From contig JAXRKN010000038.1 of assembly GCA_038502055.1 (NCBI GenBank), positions 1 through 64,000 of the forward strand: a stretch of 64,000 bases of DNA, written 5' to 3'. The position numbers were made by a program, and so were the translations under genes. The notes under the pieces were generated by a model. It had not been told where the DNA came from, ran no database searches, and was given only the letters and a program-made list of their open reading frames with translations. Position 1 is the stretch's first letter. Every line of letters begins with the position of its first letter. Source of the stretch: Tanytarsus gracilentus (lineage: Eukaryota; Arthropoda; Insecta; Diptera; Chironomidae). Below are positions 21,976 through 35,200 of this stretch, in pieces.

Positions 21976-22019
21976 GGGGGGGGGGGATTCCGGGGGGGGT
22001 TTGAGGGGGAAAAAAGGGG
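21976..22019 (+). other. G-run cluster with G-quadruplex potential
   Basis: Four G-runs of 11, 8, 5 and 4 bases (21976-21986, 21992-21999, 22005-22009, 22016-22019) are separated by 5-6-nt spacers. This fits the pattern of an intramolecular G-quadruplex on the plus strand. It stands out sharply in AT-rich DNA. Long homopolymers are also a common place for sequencing errors, so the run lengths are uncertain. Confidence 0.7.
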
Positions 22020-22372
22020 TATTTAATTAATTTTTCAAGTTTACAAAAAAATGTATGTAAAAAATTTTCATGCAACTTTTTTGGCGTCAAAACAATTTTA
22101 TTTTAAAAATTCTGTTTCGACATTAATTCTTGCAATTCTTCAATCTTATCTAGATTGTGAAAATATCTTAATAAATTTAATTAATTTTTCAAGTTCATAA
22201 ACCCCTCACGATTTTCGTGTATGGAAAAGGAAACAAAAACGGTCGCGTCCATCCTGGTAACTCCAGAGTGCTACCTCTTTGTCATCTATCTATCTTATCT
22301 AGATTGATTGCTAATATTTTCCTTAACGATTTTTCGTGATGCTCCTTCAGTTCTTAAAAAGTTTGATGGCAG

Positions 22373-23164
22373 GTCGATTGTGTTACGTGCGGCAAAAGCT
22401 TTCAGAGGAAATGGCTTTTGAAAGATCACGAGAGAAGTCATGGTGACGTTTACCTATTCTTCTGTGACCTGTGCGACTATAAAGTGAAAAGAAAAGCAGC
22501 ACTAAATTCACATATGGTAAACTTTACAAATTTTATTATGTTATTAATTTTTTAATTATGTTTACATTTTAGACCTTTGTTCACCAAGAAAAGTGCTTCA
22601 TGTGCAACAATTGTGGTCTTTTGATGGTGACTCAATTGCAACTCGACAGTCACATGAGACAAGCTCACGGAGGAAATGCGCCTGAAATATCGTGCAAAGG
22701 CTGCAAAGCCACTTTCCGTTCACGTGTCGCGCTTTCCTTACATCAAGCCAGAAGTCACCCAGCAGAGCGGCTTCTGTACGATTTTTGCGCAATAACTTTC
22801 GGCTCATATACGGCGCTCAGTCACCACAAACGGTCGTATGTTTTTTATTATATTAAAATTATAAAAATCTTAATTTAATTTTTTAAGAATGCACGCTGAA
22901 TTGTTCGCCAAACCACCCCAGCACCGCGCACTTTACTCAAAAGAAGAGTTCCAACATCTAGCTAACGTAACCGAGAATGCTCATGTCCGAAAAGATGCCC
23001 TCGACATGATCGAAATGATGGACCGACGAACCGAACGTCAAAATGCTCCGCCCGCCGCAGAAGGCCCTCAGATCTGTCCTTTTTGCCGCCATGATTGCTC
23101 AAATAAGCGCAGACTAGAGATCCATCACTCGATCTACAACGGTCGATGCAAGCCACGTGCTTAA
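22373..23164 (+). CDS. C2H2 zinc-finger protein, 5' end missing
   Basis: Exons 22373-22516, 22573-22835 and 22888-23164 join in phase to 227 residues. The first exon opens at a CAG acceptor, the frame upstream is closed by TGA, and no ATG exon is visible. Visible fingers are CVTCGKSFQRKWLLKDHERSH, written here in part as CVTC...HERSH; CDLCDYKVKRKAALNSHM; CNNCGLL...HMRQAH; and CKGCKATF...HQARSH. A further unit reads LYDFC where CxxC is expected, so it has lost one zinc ligand (Cys to Tyr). The C-terminus has CPFCRHDCSNKRR and one more His/Cys cluster. The protein would bind DNA if complete. The missing start and damaged finger suggest a truncated or decaying copy, or a first exon farther upstream. 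Confidence 0.65.
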
Positions 23165-23322
23165 ACAATTTTGTTTTTTTTCTCACCTCATCTGCATTAC
23201 TTTAAACAAAATTAGTGTCGATAAAGAGAAATAAATATATTTCAGTTTAATCGTTAACAAAAAATTAATTAAAAATCACAAAAGCTGAAAGCAAAAGTTT
23301 TAATAATCATAAACCAAATAAG

Positions 23323-23734
23323 ATTAGGTTGTGCAATGTATTTTCAGACAAAATTTCTTATTCCAAAAATTAGTGGTGAGCCGATTAATGAGAACAAACT
23401 TAAAGCTTTTCAAAAACAAATGGAAGGATCGATAGATTTACTCAACAATGTTTGGCTTGAAAGTGCCGAAAAATCTTTTTTGGCCACAAAAGAAATTTCA
23501 TTTGCTGATATTTTAGCCGCATGCGAGCTTGAACAGCCGAGAATGGTTTAAAAAGTTATTTAATAACGGTTAAATATTTAAAAATATCCTTTTTAGGCTG
23601 ACTACAATCCTTTCGAAGGACGACCAAATTTGTTAAAATGGTATGAAAATGTGAAAAAGAATACCGAGCCATATTACGAGGAAGCTCACGTTATTGTCAA
23701 CAAGGTCATTCAAAAGAACAAGGCAAAATTGTGA
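23323..23734 (+). CDS. Glutathione S-transferase theta, 3' half (alpha-helical domain)
   Basis: Exons 23323-23545 and 23597-23734 encode RLGCAMYFQTKFLIPKISGEP, given in part as GCAMYFQTKFL, through the conserved theta segment ISFADILAACELEQPRMADYN to PYYEEAHVIVNK and the stop. The first exon follows an AAG acceptor at 23322 and continues, in reading phase and in protein register, from the GST 5' half that ends near 17284. Together the halves would make a GST theta of normal length and layout. The 6-kb interval between them contains another gene, a satellite and a zinc-finger fragment. Confidence 0.75.
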
Positions 23735-23923
23735 ATCAATTAAGCGCTAGAGGAATTTAATTAGGTGACCGGGAGCAAAAAATAATTTTGTGCAAATTTA
23801 TATTGTAAAAATAAAAATAACGGAATTTGGAAATTTAAAAAAAATGTGTGCTGAAGTCAAAATCACGCTCGCAAAAAAAATTTGTTTATAAAAAAATTTA
23901 TTTAAATAATTTTAATTTTTACA

Positions 23924-25662
23924 ATGAGTAACACAAAGGAAATTATTACATTGCAATTTGGTAATTTTGCAAACTATGTTGGCACTCACTACTGGAATAT
24001 TCAGGTAAGAACAATCATTTAAATCACTTAAAAAATAAGTTTAAATTAATTTTTTAGGAACATTCATTTAATTATGATCCCGATTCGACAGAAACATCAG
24101 AAATTAATCACGATGTTCTCTTTCGCGAAGGTAAACACAATAAAAATGTCACATTTACACCGAGAATGCTGCTGGTTGATCTTAAAGGATCTTTAAAGTA
24201 CGTTCCAGAAGGCGGAAATTTGTATACTTCAAATACACTCGAATTAAATAATCCCGAAAATAGAGTTCTTGATCAGGTGAAAGGAACATTCGAGTGGGAT
24301 GATGAGGAGAAAATTGAGGTAATGGAATCTGAGAAAATTCCAATGCCAAGTTATCAGAAAGCTCTAATGGAAACGGGATTAGGCGACAGTCAGGGATTTA
24401 ATCTTAAGGACACAATTAGTAATTGGCCGGATTTTATGTACACTCGCTATCATCCGAGATCAATTAATGTAATCAAAAAGTTTGAATATCACGAGGATAC
24501 AAGCACACTCGATACATTCACAGCCGGCCGGCTCTTGTGGAGCGATTCAATTTTTGAAGACGATTATTGCGATAAAATTAGAAACTACATCGAGGAGTGC
24601 GATAATTGTCAAGGATTTCAAACATTCTTCGACGCTGCTGATGGCTTTGCTGGACTCACGATTAAGAGTATGGAGTATTTGCAGGATGATTTTGGAAAAG
24701 CAATTTTGGCAATTCCTCTCATACCGCCGAAAGCTAAACGATTTCCATTTGCCGACGATGCAATGAGTGATTCAATCAGGGTCGTTAATTTAGCTTACTC
24801 TTATGCAAAATTGTATGAGCACAGCAGCTTAATTGTGCCGCTGAGCACAATGGAAAGAGGATGGCGTCAGATTGGTGAACCAAGAAGTTTTAATTATCTT
24901 AATTATGAACCAGAAAATTATTATCACAGCTCGAGTATTATCGCAACATTTTTAGACACCATGAGCGTTAAATATCGTTTAAAGGAAGGTCAGAGCTATC
25001 TTTCAAACTTTTGTGCTGAACTTAATATTTATAACAGAAAATTGTGCGGCGCAAAGTTGTCACTTCCATTTCCAATGAATGAAAAAGAAGATTTAATTGA
25101 TTTTCTCGATAAATATGAAGGTGAACTCTTTCAATCGCTCTCGCCGGGAACGAATATAGGAACAGATAGAATTGTTCAAAGTATATCTCTCCGTGGCATT
25201 CCTAAATCTCGCCTCAAGCGTCCACTGGAAAAAGCTAAAGATCAAATGAAATTGCCTGCCTATAAGTGTGGATCAATAAGTGAGATGCTGCAACTTTATT
25301 ACCAATGCAATCTATATTCAAGTCTCTCCAATGTTACCGCAATCGAGAGCCCTATGAAAATTCAATCACCATTTCCTCATGAAATCTTCGACAGTCGCTT
25401 AAATTTCAATGGATTCGTGAGGGAATTTGTTAATGATCAAGCGAGTAAATCGCAAGTGATGGAAATGCCGGTGATGACAGCCGTACAAAATTCAAGTGAA
25501 ATTTTCAACACACTCGATAGTTTACATTCGCAAGTGGCACGAATTAAAATTGCCAAAATTCCTCGTTTCGTTGACTCTAATCTGGAAGCGGAAGAGTTCA
25601 AAGAACTATTAGAAGAATTGCTACTTTTTAAGGAACAATATGAAGACAACTCATTTTTGTGA
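23924..25662 (+). CDS. mst: Misato (DML1/MSTO1 family)
   Basis: Exons 23924-24004 and 24058-25662 give 561 residues. The start, EIITLQFGNFANYVGTHYWN, opens the misato tubulin-like domain and continues with NYDPDSTETSEINHDVLFREG and TPRMLLVDLKGSL. Family landmarks follow: WPDFMYTRYHPRSI, DTFTAGRLLW, DAADGFAGLTIK and YHSSSIIATFLDT. Misato proteins have a partly tubulin/FtsZ-like fold and affect mitochondrial distribution and, in flies, spindle assembly. Length is normal for the family and both splice sites are canonical. The identification is secure. Confidence 0.95.
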
Positions 25663-26282
25663 ATTCTTTGAATAAATTTTTATTTTTAATGATTTCTTAA
25701 AAAAATCTTTAATGCAAAATTTTTTTTAACTCTCTCTTTTGTATTTTTTTTTACTTTAAAAGCTTTTTGAGTGAATTGCACCCCAAAAAAAACTTATTTT
25801 AATGGAAATTGAAGAGTATTGAAAGATAATGCACTACAATAAGCATATCACTAATATTTTATATCGTTTCACTTAAAAATCTTACGAAAAAAAAATTATG
25901 AACTCTCAACAAAAAAATAATAATAGAGGAAAAAGTTTTATAAACTTTTCTTTATAAGTATTTTAAAGGGTGTATACAGGGCATAAATCGATGACGACAA
26001 AAAAAAATATACATACAGGAAAAATAATAAATAACACTCGAACTCTCATTCGGACCATTGATAAGTTAATCATCTTCAAAAAACCAAAAGAAGAATTTAC
26101 ATTGTAATATACTTTAACTTGTGTACTCTCTAGTGTGTCTATTAATCATACGAGCTAAGCATATATATTTAATCGCTATATATGTTCGAAAAATAGATAG
26201 GGGATGAGAGAGAAAAGATGAGGAATACTGGATATTGAGCTGAGTTCAGTTTAGCAAAATAGTTTTATAAAAATGACTTTCT
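25663..26282. other. Convergent 3' regions of misato and BCR
   Basis: Very AT-rich 620-bp region between two convergent stop codons, with AATAAA near 25670 for misato. It presumably contains both 3' UTRs. No coding sequence or RNA gene is seen. Confidence 0.45.
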
Positions 26283-29200
26283 TTAATTCTTATTCATCAA
26301 TTTGGCTTGAAGGAAGCAATAGAGGATTCCAGCTTGAGCCATCACGTCTACAGTCGATGATTCGAGTAAATCCTTTTGTTTAGCAGCATTGGGCCCCGGT
26401 CGAAGAAGAGTCGGACCGAATACCATCGCTAAATTGTGAAGACTCATCTTGTTCTCTGCCTCGTGGTGATTAATTCTAAAAGTTTAATAATTATTATTTA
26501 GTTAAATTATTTAATTTATATAAAACTACCTTATTAAATGCTCGAGAATGAGACCAATCGTCGCTTTGTTAGGTTGTGGAAGTTCTTCAAAAATCAACTC
26601 TAATGCTTCTATTCTCGCCGCCTCATTTGCATTCGTGTATTGATTGAAGGTGTCAAAGAACTAGAATAATTTAATTAGCTTTGTTTTTTAATTAAAACAA
26701 ATTTTAATTACCCTCTGATAAAATTGATCGGTAAAGAGGGCTTCTGGCAATTCTCTTAAGTACGACTTTAAATTACCAGTCACCGAATGTATGTCGACCT
26801 CCTTGAGCAATTGTTCCGCCTCATAAGCGTCTAATAAAAATTAAAATATAATTTTTAAATTATTAATTAAAGTGATTAAAATTTACTTGTTTCGAAAGAC
26901 TTTTTGAGCTTCTGCAAATCCGATGCACTACCACTAACTCGATAAATGCCAACTTCATTCATTCCACGACGTTCGACCTCTCTAATTGACGCACTTATGA
27001 TAAATGGAATGTCACGTTTTTCACGTCTAAAAAAAGATAACATTTAACATTTAAAAATATTAAAAATAAAATAAATTTTACTTTAAAACATTCGAGAGTT
27101 TGGCACCGAAGAGAGCACCAGCTTTGGAAGTTGGAACGCGTCTTAGCGACGCTTCAGCAGGAATAAAACGAAGTGATGTGTTTAGTGAAATTGTGTCAGT
27201 CATTTTTAAAGGTTTTTGCACTGGCGTATCTTTTAGCCACGATCGACTCAACTAAAAAAATTAAAATTAATGAAATTGTAAAATTTAGTAAAATAAATGT
27301 TACCTCAATAACATATCTAGCTCTCAATATTGGCCTATCACCGTCCTGATAGAGAAGAATTCTCACGTTTCGACTACCCTCAAGCTCCAGCACAAAACTC
27401 TCATTCCACAAGGGATGCGAACTATGACAAATAATCTTTGTTTTCGCCTTTCTAAAGTAATGTCCATAGCTGTCAATCTCAAGACACACATAAAGATCGG
27501 CTGGATGATCGAGTCCACCGAGTCCTTGAACTGTAAAATGCAAGTCGCCCACGAGAAGACTCTCATCGCGACTATTTCGCATTAAATAACTTCCCATTTC
27601 GGTTTTAATAATTTTCTGACATGCTGATATCCATGCTTGCAGTTCATAGATACCGACTGGATTAGTGCCGGGAAGATTGTGAGATTTTTGAAGCGACAAG
27701 ATTGACTCAATCCATTGTGTTCGCTCAAAATCACTCGAAAGAAAGAATGTCATTTGCTTGTTTGTTGCCTTATTACCAATCTTAAAGACAAGATTAGGCG
27801 ACGCAAGAACAAGTTGTCCCTCAATATCTGCCAATTTTTTCTTATTCTTATCATTCACTCGAGCACTGCTTTCTTCCGCCATAATTTGATCTCGCACATT
27901 TCTAGCTTGCGACTTGAGCTGAACAATATTTATCGGAGACGACTCTTTCGGCTCTGTCGGTGACGATTCATCGGACACAATGTAGATATCTCGAAGCGGA
28001 ATATACCATTTGAGTTCAAACTCAAATTTCTCTCGTCCCGAAGACTTATATTTGGCACATGCAATGACATCGTTGAAGAGGAAGAGATGACGTAGCTTTC
28101 TATGGCCATCGGCTAACTCAACAATAAAGGAATTCTTGACGAGTCTTCGAAGAGCTTTGTCATCACTCTGAAATTAAATTGGCAATTAATGAAATTATTA
28201 AAAAATCTAATGTGTTGAGTTTACCGTTGAAAAGCTTTTCGTTTGAATGACATTGAATTCGGAGAGGAAGTGCCGCGTGATTTTGTGTGCCTGCTTGAGT
28301 GGCTGATAGTCGGGATGAGATTCAGGCGTGTGCTGTAAAAGATCTTGTAATACGAGGGCGTTCTTCTGAACTCTCGCGACGGGCTTATGCAGGAGATCCT
28401 CGAGACTCAATGACTGTTCATTTGTCGAGTTTAAAATGATGTTCGATACAATCTCACGGAATGTGGGACTATTGCTCGAGCACTTCTTCACTGTATCTAT
28501 TGCACGACCATAATTATGCAAGAATGCACCGTAAATCTGTATGTTGTCAGCGAGACCTTTAAAGAGTACTCCAACTTGAATGTCACCATCGTTCTTCTGC
28601 TTCTCCTTTAATTCGCTGAGGAATTTACTGTGCACCGTATTGAGTTCTTCGATTTTAAAAAACATCGTATGAAAATCATCTTCACAAATGACGGGCTGCG
28701 ATGTTGTTAGCGTCGCTCTTATCGCCTTCATGTATTGTGTCATCTTATTAAGACACTCGACGTAGAGCGTCTCGCTCGTTATAATGCTCGAAATAATTTG
28801 GTTGATTATCGATGTGCGGGTGTTGGTTGAAATTCTTCGATCGGGAGCGGGCGTTCGTGGACCCTCATCGCTGACTGTTGAAATGTTTCTCAAAAGTGCC
28901 GGAGAATTTCCAGCATCTAGTTCACCGTCGCTGTCGATTGAAGAGTTCCGAAGGTCTTTGTTGTTACTAAATAGAGAGCTTTAAATTAATTTAAAAATTT
29001 ATGTACAAAAAAGTAGACTCACTTGAGAAAATAGTCAATGTTAACATAATTGGAATCTCTTCCCGGCGATTCCGGTTCAATTACGCTCGTTTGACTGCTC
29101 AGGTAGTGGTTCCTGTTCATTGGCAAGGTGCTGCCCGCAATCGAGAGCACTTCATCGCGACTAGATGATGAACCAGTTGTTCCTGTCGATGTCATTGTGT

Positions 29201-32200
29201 TGGTGGTGGTATTATTATTTGCATTTGAAACATAGACAAACTCTCCTTCGGCCGTTTCAATCGGCACCGTATCGTAGTATGGTTCATTTTCAATATTCTG
29301 GCCTATCTTAATGCTATCCGAGCTGAGCGATGAAATTGACTCGAAGCTCTTGATCTTTGTCGATGCACCAACTAGCGACTCTTTCGATCCCACGCTTGAC
29401 TTTGCATCACGACTAATTTTCTCCATACTGCCCATCGGCGAAGCTGTTGACTTTGTATCACGACTTCCTAGCGAGCCACTCGAACTCTGTGTCGACTTGA
29501 GACTTTCTGATTTCGCCAATTTTTTGCCATAATCATCGCTAATTAAATCAGATGAGTTTGAAAATTTTGCCGTGTCTTTTCTATTGCTTTTAATGTCTAG
29601 TGAGTCGGACGATTTCTGACGAAATATCTCCGATGGTTTTACGTTACGCTCGAGTGAGCTTGATGGACTACTGTCAAAGTCTTTACGACCCGGTGATGAG
29701 CTCAAATTGCTTGTAGGAACTGTAGGTGGCTCAATGGGAGCTGCACGACGAGGAAATTTAGGCGGCGGTCTATAAAGAAAAGAGTAAATTATGAATAAGT
29801 AATAAGCAGAGATGATTATTTTGGGAGGGGCGCGAGATAAGATTGAAACAATGCCTCTAATAAACTTTTTCTACTTCATTGCGCAATAGAAAACTCATAA
29901 CGCTTGATGACATTGCCCATAAAGTGGTGTGTGGTAAAATATGAATAGAGAGAGAGAAAATTTGCATTAAGGTAATTGGCATTTAGCTAACAACAGTGGG
30001 TTACATAACGAGCTGCACTTCAACAAGTATGGCTTTGTCACCTCATTTCACTCGCCATCTTTATGCAAATTAACCTCTGTGTAGCACCACAGTGAGTTAT
30101 ATCCGGCGCAATCTAAGCAGTCGAGTACTCAAGTGAAAGTTACTCATAATAATGCTGAGGCGATGGCTTTATTTACATTAGGCGGGCGCGAGAAATTTTC
30201 ACTGTCAATTTTTTTTGTAAAGATAAATGCGGAAAAAATATAAATTATAATTTAGCATGCGATTATACTCGGCCTTATGGAAAAAGATAGTTGAAGCATT
30301 TTTTTTTTGCTGCTCCAAAGAAAAATCAAAATGTGTGCGAGTATTGTAGGAAAAAAAAAGTTGCATGCATAAAGCATTTTGTTCATATAGTGATAACTGT
30401 GTATGACTGATTCGTTGCATAAAACAAAACAAAAAGAATTTATTGCCTTCAATGTTGAATGCAATTCTTGTGAGTGTCTTTTTCTATTGAAAAATCTGGG
30501 ATAGGCTCACAAAGCTATTCATTTTTTTTATATAACAAGTTTTTTCTCGACTGCAATTAATCTGCGAAACTAAAAACATTCTAAAGTTATTAAGGCGAGT
30601 TCTCACCACAACAATTTGCAATGAAAATCAACAAAATTTATAAATTCGAGTTAACGGTATCAAGAGTTTGAGTTTGAGGTGAAAAGAAGTTATTTTTAAT
30701 GGCACCCGCTTTCAAGTGTAAATTTTTTTTTATAAAGAAAACATATTTACATTAAAATTCTTCTTCATTCAACTTTTTTTTAACGCGACTCTTGACTTCA
30801 GCTTGACTTCATGCTTTTGGGCTTTAAAAATACAACATGAAAATTTTCTGCATTAACTCGCTAATTGAATGTTATTTATCTGAATTGATCCGACTATTAA
30901 GGCCATTGTGTTATGCGCTCGCCATTATCGAAAGTGAGTAAACTTTCATTCTCGCTCTATCTCTCACATGTGTGATTATTTTTCTTCATCTCATTCATTG
31001 CTATAATAATTGCTAATCGCTCTCTATACAAAACGTAATGATACATTCGTGATGAATGAAAATACCTTAAAAGAGCGTCACTTTAATCCAATTTTACTTT
31101 TCCCCTTTCATTTCTCATAAATTCATTATCGTCATGAGCCGTTCAACGTAGAATTCTAATAATAATATAATTGACTGCAATTGAAGAAGACCCTCATGTG
31201 CAAAAAAAAAGTAAATATCTGGTTTTATAAATTCTCCACATAATATGCAAAATCACTACACATTCATATTCACTCTTTTTTTCATCATCATCAACAATGA
31301 TTTGCCTCTGCATGTTAGAAATCCCCTTCAGTCATAGACTTTGTACATTTTCTCATTGCTAAATGCATTTCGTTTTACTATTATCGCGCGTCTATAGGCT
31401 AAATGGTTTTTTTAATTCAAATTGTTCTCACTACTGCACGAATTTATATCTAGAATAAAATGTGTGTGGAAATGCTGATGATGGCTAGTTACAAACTCTC
31501 ATACATTTACTTAGCTCTAGGGATACACATGAATTTATGATGTTTAAAAAAACCTCATGCCAGACCAACTTTTTCTATGAAAATTTAATGACAGCGAGAG
31601 GAAATATTGAGGATATTGTCACATGTCTTCCGAAATCACTTGAAACAAAACGTATGTGACAGAATTGAAAAAAGGATACACATGTGATGAGATTGCATGA
31701 GCAAGAGGGAAGTTCATTTGTAAGCAGACGAAGTACATATTGATCTAAAATATTCACTTTATGGCCATTCGCCCTCTGCTATTTTCTTCTTTAATATTTC
31801 GGGGGCTTCCCCTGACTTCAATTGCTGAGTCATGAACGAGGAGCTCATAAAACTTGTTTGTTATTTCAAGAGAATAAACCAAAAGTAAAAAAGTTAGGGG
31901 CAAAATTGTGTCGAGACAAGAGCTGACGACATTCTCGAATTTCACAATTTTTATGATTATTTTTTTAAAAAAAAAGTTGCCATAAAAATCACACGCATAC
32001 AAACGTACCGTGGTGGAATTTTCCTTTTAGCATCCTGAATGAGTGCAATGGGTGGTGCTGAAGGTCTAATGCTGCTATTGAAACTCGTCGTATTCGAACT
32101 TCGGTCCATGTCGCTAATTAAGTTGGAATTTCGTTTATTGTTTTCAATAATCACATTTTCGTAGCCACTACGAATTGACTTGAAGGATGACGATGACGTT

Positions 32201-35200
32201 GAGTTGGAGGAAGTTGTAGTAGTAGTAACCGTTGCGGTGGCAGTGGTTTCCGGTGTCTTTGAAGACTCTTTAACTTCAATCACAGTGACAAAATGACTTG
32301 GTTGTGCCAGCAAATCGCTGCTCTTTCGTCGTTCATTCTCCCCCGCACTATCACTTATATTTTTATCATTGCTATTCTCTAAATTTGTCGCATCGTTACT
32401 GTTGTCAATTGTCGATTCAGCCGATACAATTTGCTGTTCCTTCCGCTCAACAACATCGGCATTCGATTGCGGTGGTATTTCACTATATCGTCGACCGTGA
32501 ATGTTGGACGAGAGTTCGCTAATGAATTGATTAAGAGCACCATGCCTCCTCAACTGTACCTCGTCCGTTTCCTTTTTATTCTGTACCACAACATTATTTT
32601 CGTCATCTTCGTCGTCATGCTCGACGCTGGCAGGTGTTGAGGCCGTTCGAATTAATTGGTTCTGTAAAGAAAAAATATATTTATTTAAATAACTTGATTT
32701 TATTTCTCAAAATTAATTCAAAAAATTATTATTGTGAGGGGAGTCAATGACGATGACCGTAACCTTTTGCACATTCCGCAATTGGCTTCAATTAATTTGC
32801 CACGAGAGAGTGAGAAATGAGCAATTTTAAAATTGAAACATCATCATAAATTAGTGACTTATGTTGCAGACAATTTTTTCATGCTCTTTTCTTGCTCACA
32901 ATGCGTTTCGTCTGTTTTTCTTTTAATTTCTTCTCATACGAGAGACAAAGGCAGTCATCTTGGAGACTTTATGAAACATTTTTTTTTCAACATAATTCAT
33001 GCGACATTTTTCTCTCTCTCTTTAAAAGTCATCTCATGCTGAGATTTTTAATTTCTTCATCATCTTCTCGCATTTCTTGTGTGTTCAACGCACTCGAGAA
33101 AAATTTTCATTCATTTGTTGCTGCTGTAAATCGATTGCACCGGCACGAAAAAGCTACAAAATTAACAAGGCGCTTTAGAAATTCATTAAATGAACAAAAG
33201 AGAACAGCAAAAGAATTGAGAACGTGAGCGAGTCAATATTCAATTTTTTTATGTCTCAATTATAGCTCTTTTGGAGTGCATTTTGAATTTAAGTCACCTA
33301 CGCTGAGTTGCAGCAAATACAGACGAACAAAAGTTTAAATTTCCGATAAGATAAACGCTTTTAATCGCGCACACAAACACGAACAATTTTTCTCGAACAA
33401 TTCTTTAATTTAAAATCAAAAACGTAAGACTTTTTGCAGCAAGATAAGATAAAGTTTTGAGTGCGAAAAAAAATAAAATAAATTATGTGACAATTGCAGC
33501 GAGGCTTTAAATTGTTAATTATATAGCTAACAAATAATTTAAATTGTATGGCTTTCTCGTGTCTATGGCGCGTGCACTTTAATGATCTTTTAAGAGCGAT
33601 AGAATTATATTTGAATCTAATTCTTAAGCATGTTCACAAGCGCGATAGTGGAAGCATGTAATAATGGGAGCATCGTTGCTTGAAATGGAAATAAAGCCTA
33701 TTTCTCAAACGAGTTCTCTTTCTACTACTTTTTCTCTTTCCACTCGACCACCTGCCAACGCCACTCGCGTCCCTCAACGAGTATATAAGTTTGTAACTGT
33801 AACCGCATAATAATTTATTTTTTATAAATTTATAAATGGGTTAAAGAAATTTCTTCATTCAGAACTAAAATTATTCATTTCTAAAAATCTCTTTCTGGAA
33901 AAAAAAGTACACGATAAAAGTGTTGTGGAAAATAATATTTTTTTTTGATTAATATGAGAGCACTTTCTGCCTTATTTCCCCCCATTCAACGCGCGACGAA
34001 TGAAAGCCATAAATTTTGTTTCAATTAAATAAAGAACTCCGATAATGTGTCATATCGACAGAAATGATTTGAATGAGAGCACAGTCGAAATATGTAGCAG
34101 CTTACCCTCCTCGCCCAAAGTTTAATTTTTTCCGAAACCGATGTCATCACTCGTTCGTTATATTTTCTAAATATTACAATATTATTCACACACAAATGCT
34201 CTCTCACTATTTACTCCGCTGTTGATTCACTTTTTTTTTGTTAATACAAATAAACAATTTTCATTAATGATTCTCTTTTTAGTACTTTTTCCGTTTCACT
34301 TATCGACTTATAAACATAAATTTCCATAAAACCCATTCGGAGAACATTTAAAATTATTATAATTCTTAACACATTTTCTTCTTCGAACTATAGAAAATCT
34401 TCTCTAACGAGCGAGATCGTTTTCACTCAGCAATTATTAGAGTGCCGAAAAAAAAGCTCTCCTACTCAGTTGTTAAAAATTAATTCTAGGGAATTGAATC
34501 TCCAGATTGAAACAATTCATCATGACCTCACGTATAAATGTTATTGCAATCACAAATAAAGTTTACTTTTTGCTGATGAGTCATGTAAAAGTTTCGCTAT
34601 CTATTTAACTGTTAATATAGTTGCAGATGTACTCAATCGTGTATATATGCGAATAACTAGGTATGTAGCACTTTTTTGTGTGCGTCTCTCTCTCTCCCAG
34701 ATAGATTTTAAATGGGCATAGATTATTTTTTTTTAATTTTTTTATCGCGAACCAAATGAAAATAAAAACGAACTGTTTTCAGTCGAGTGCAAATTTAAAC
34801 TGAATTTTCGCTGCCGAAACTTGTCCACAGCGGCCGCTTCTGATGGGTTCATTTGCGAGTGATAAAATTCACACGAACTTTAAGTGTATTGTTATCATCG
34901 GCATATATGAGGTATTATGACGTCATGTGTGACAAATTCAATTCAGTTTTATTTTTGTGGCACACAGCATTAGAGCTGCATGCGCGAGGCATGAGAGCGA
35001 CTCGAGAGAAATAAACAAAATTATTTTTTTTCATGAGAACTTTTTTTTTTTGAAAAAATCAGATAAAAGTGAAGTGAGTTCGACGCATGGAGAAATGAAA
35101 CAAAAAAAATACACACGGTCGATGTTCGTTTGAATTGAAATGGAAAATGAAGGCAATGGCATAAATTAGATCACTAAAAATGTAATTAATGTGAAAATGA

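Larger units (their letters stand above)
21541..22170. repeat. Three copies of a ~110-130-bp repeat
   Basis: Copies at about 21541-21650, 21697-21820 and 22041-22170 share ATGTATGTAAAATATTTCA, CAACTTTTTTGGCGT, CTGTTTCGACATTAATTCTT and TCTAGATTG. The second copy has small deletions. The second and third copies are separated by a unique segment holding the hairpin and G-run cluster. The unit resembles none of the other repeats in the window. Confidence 0.85.
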
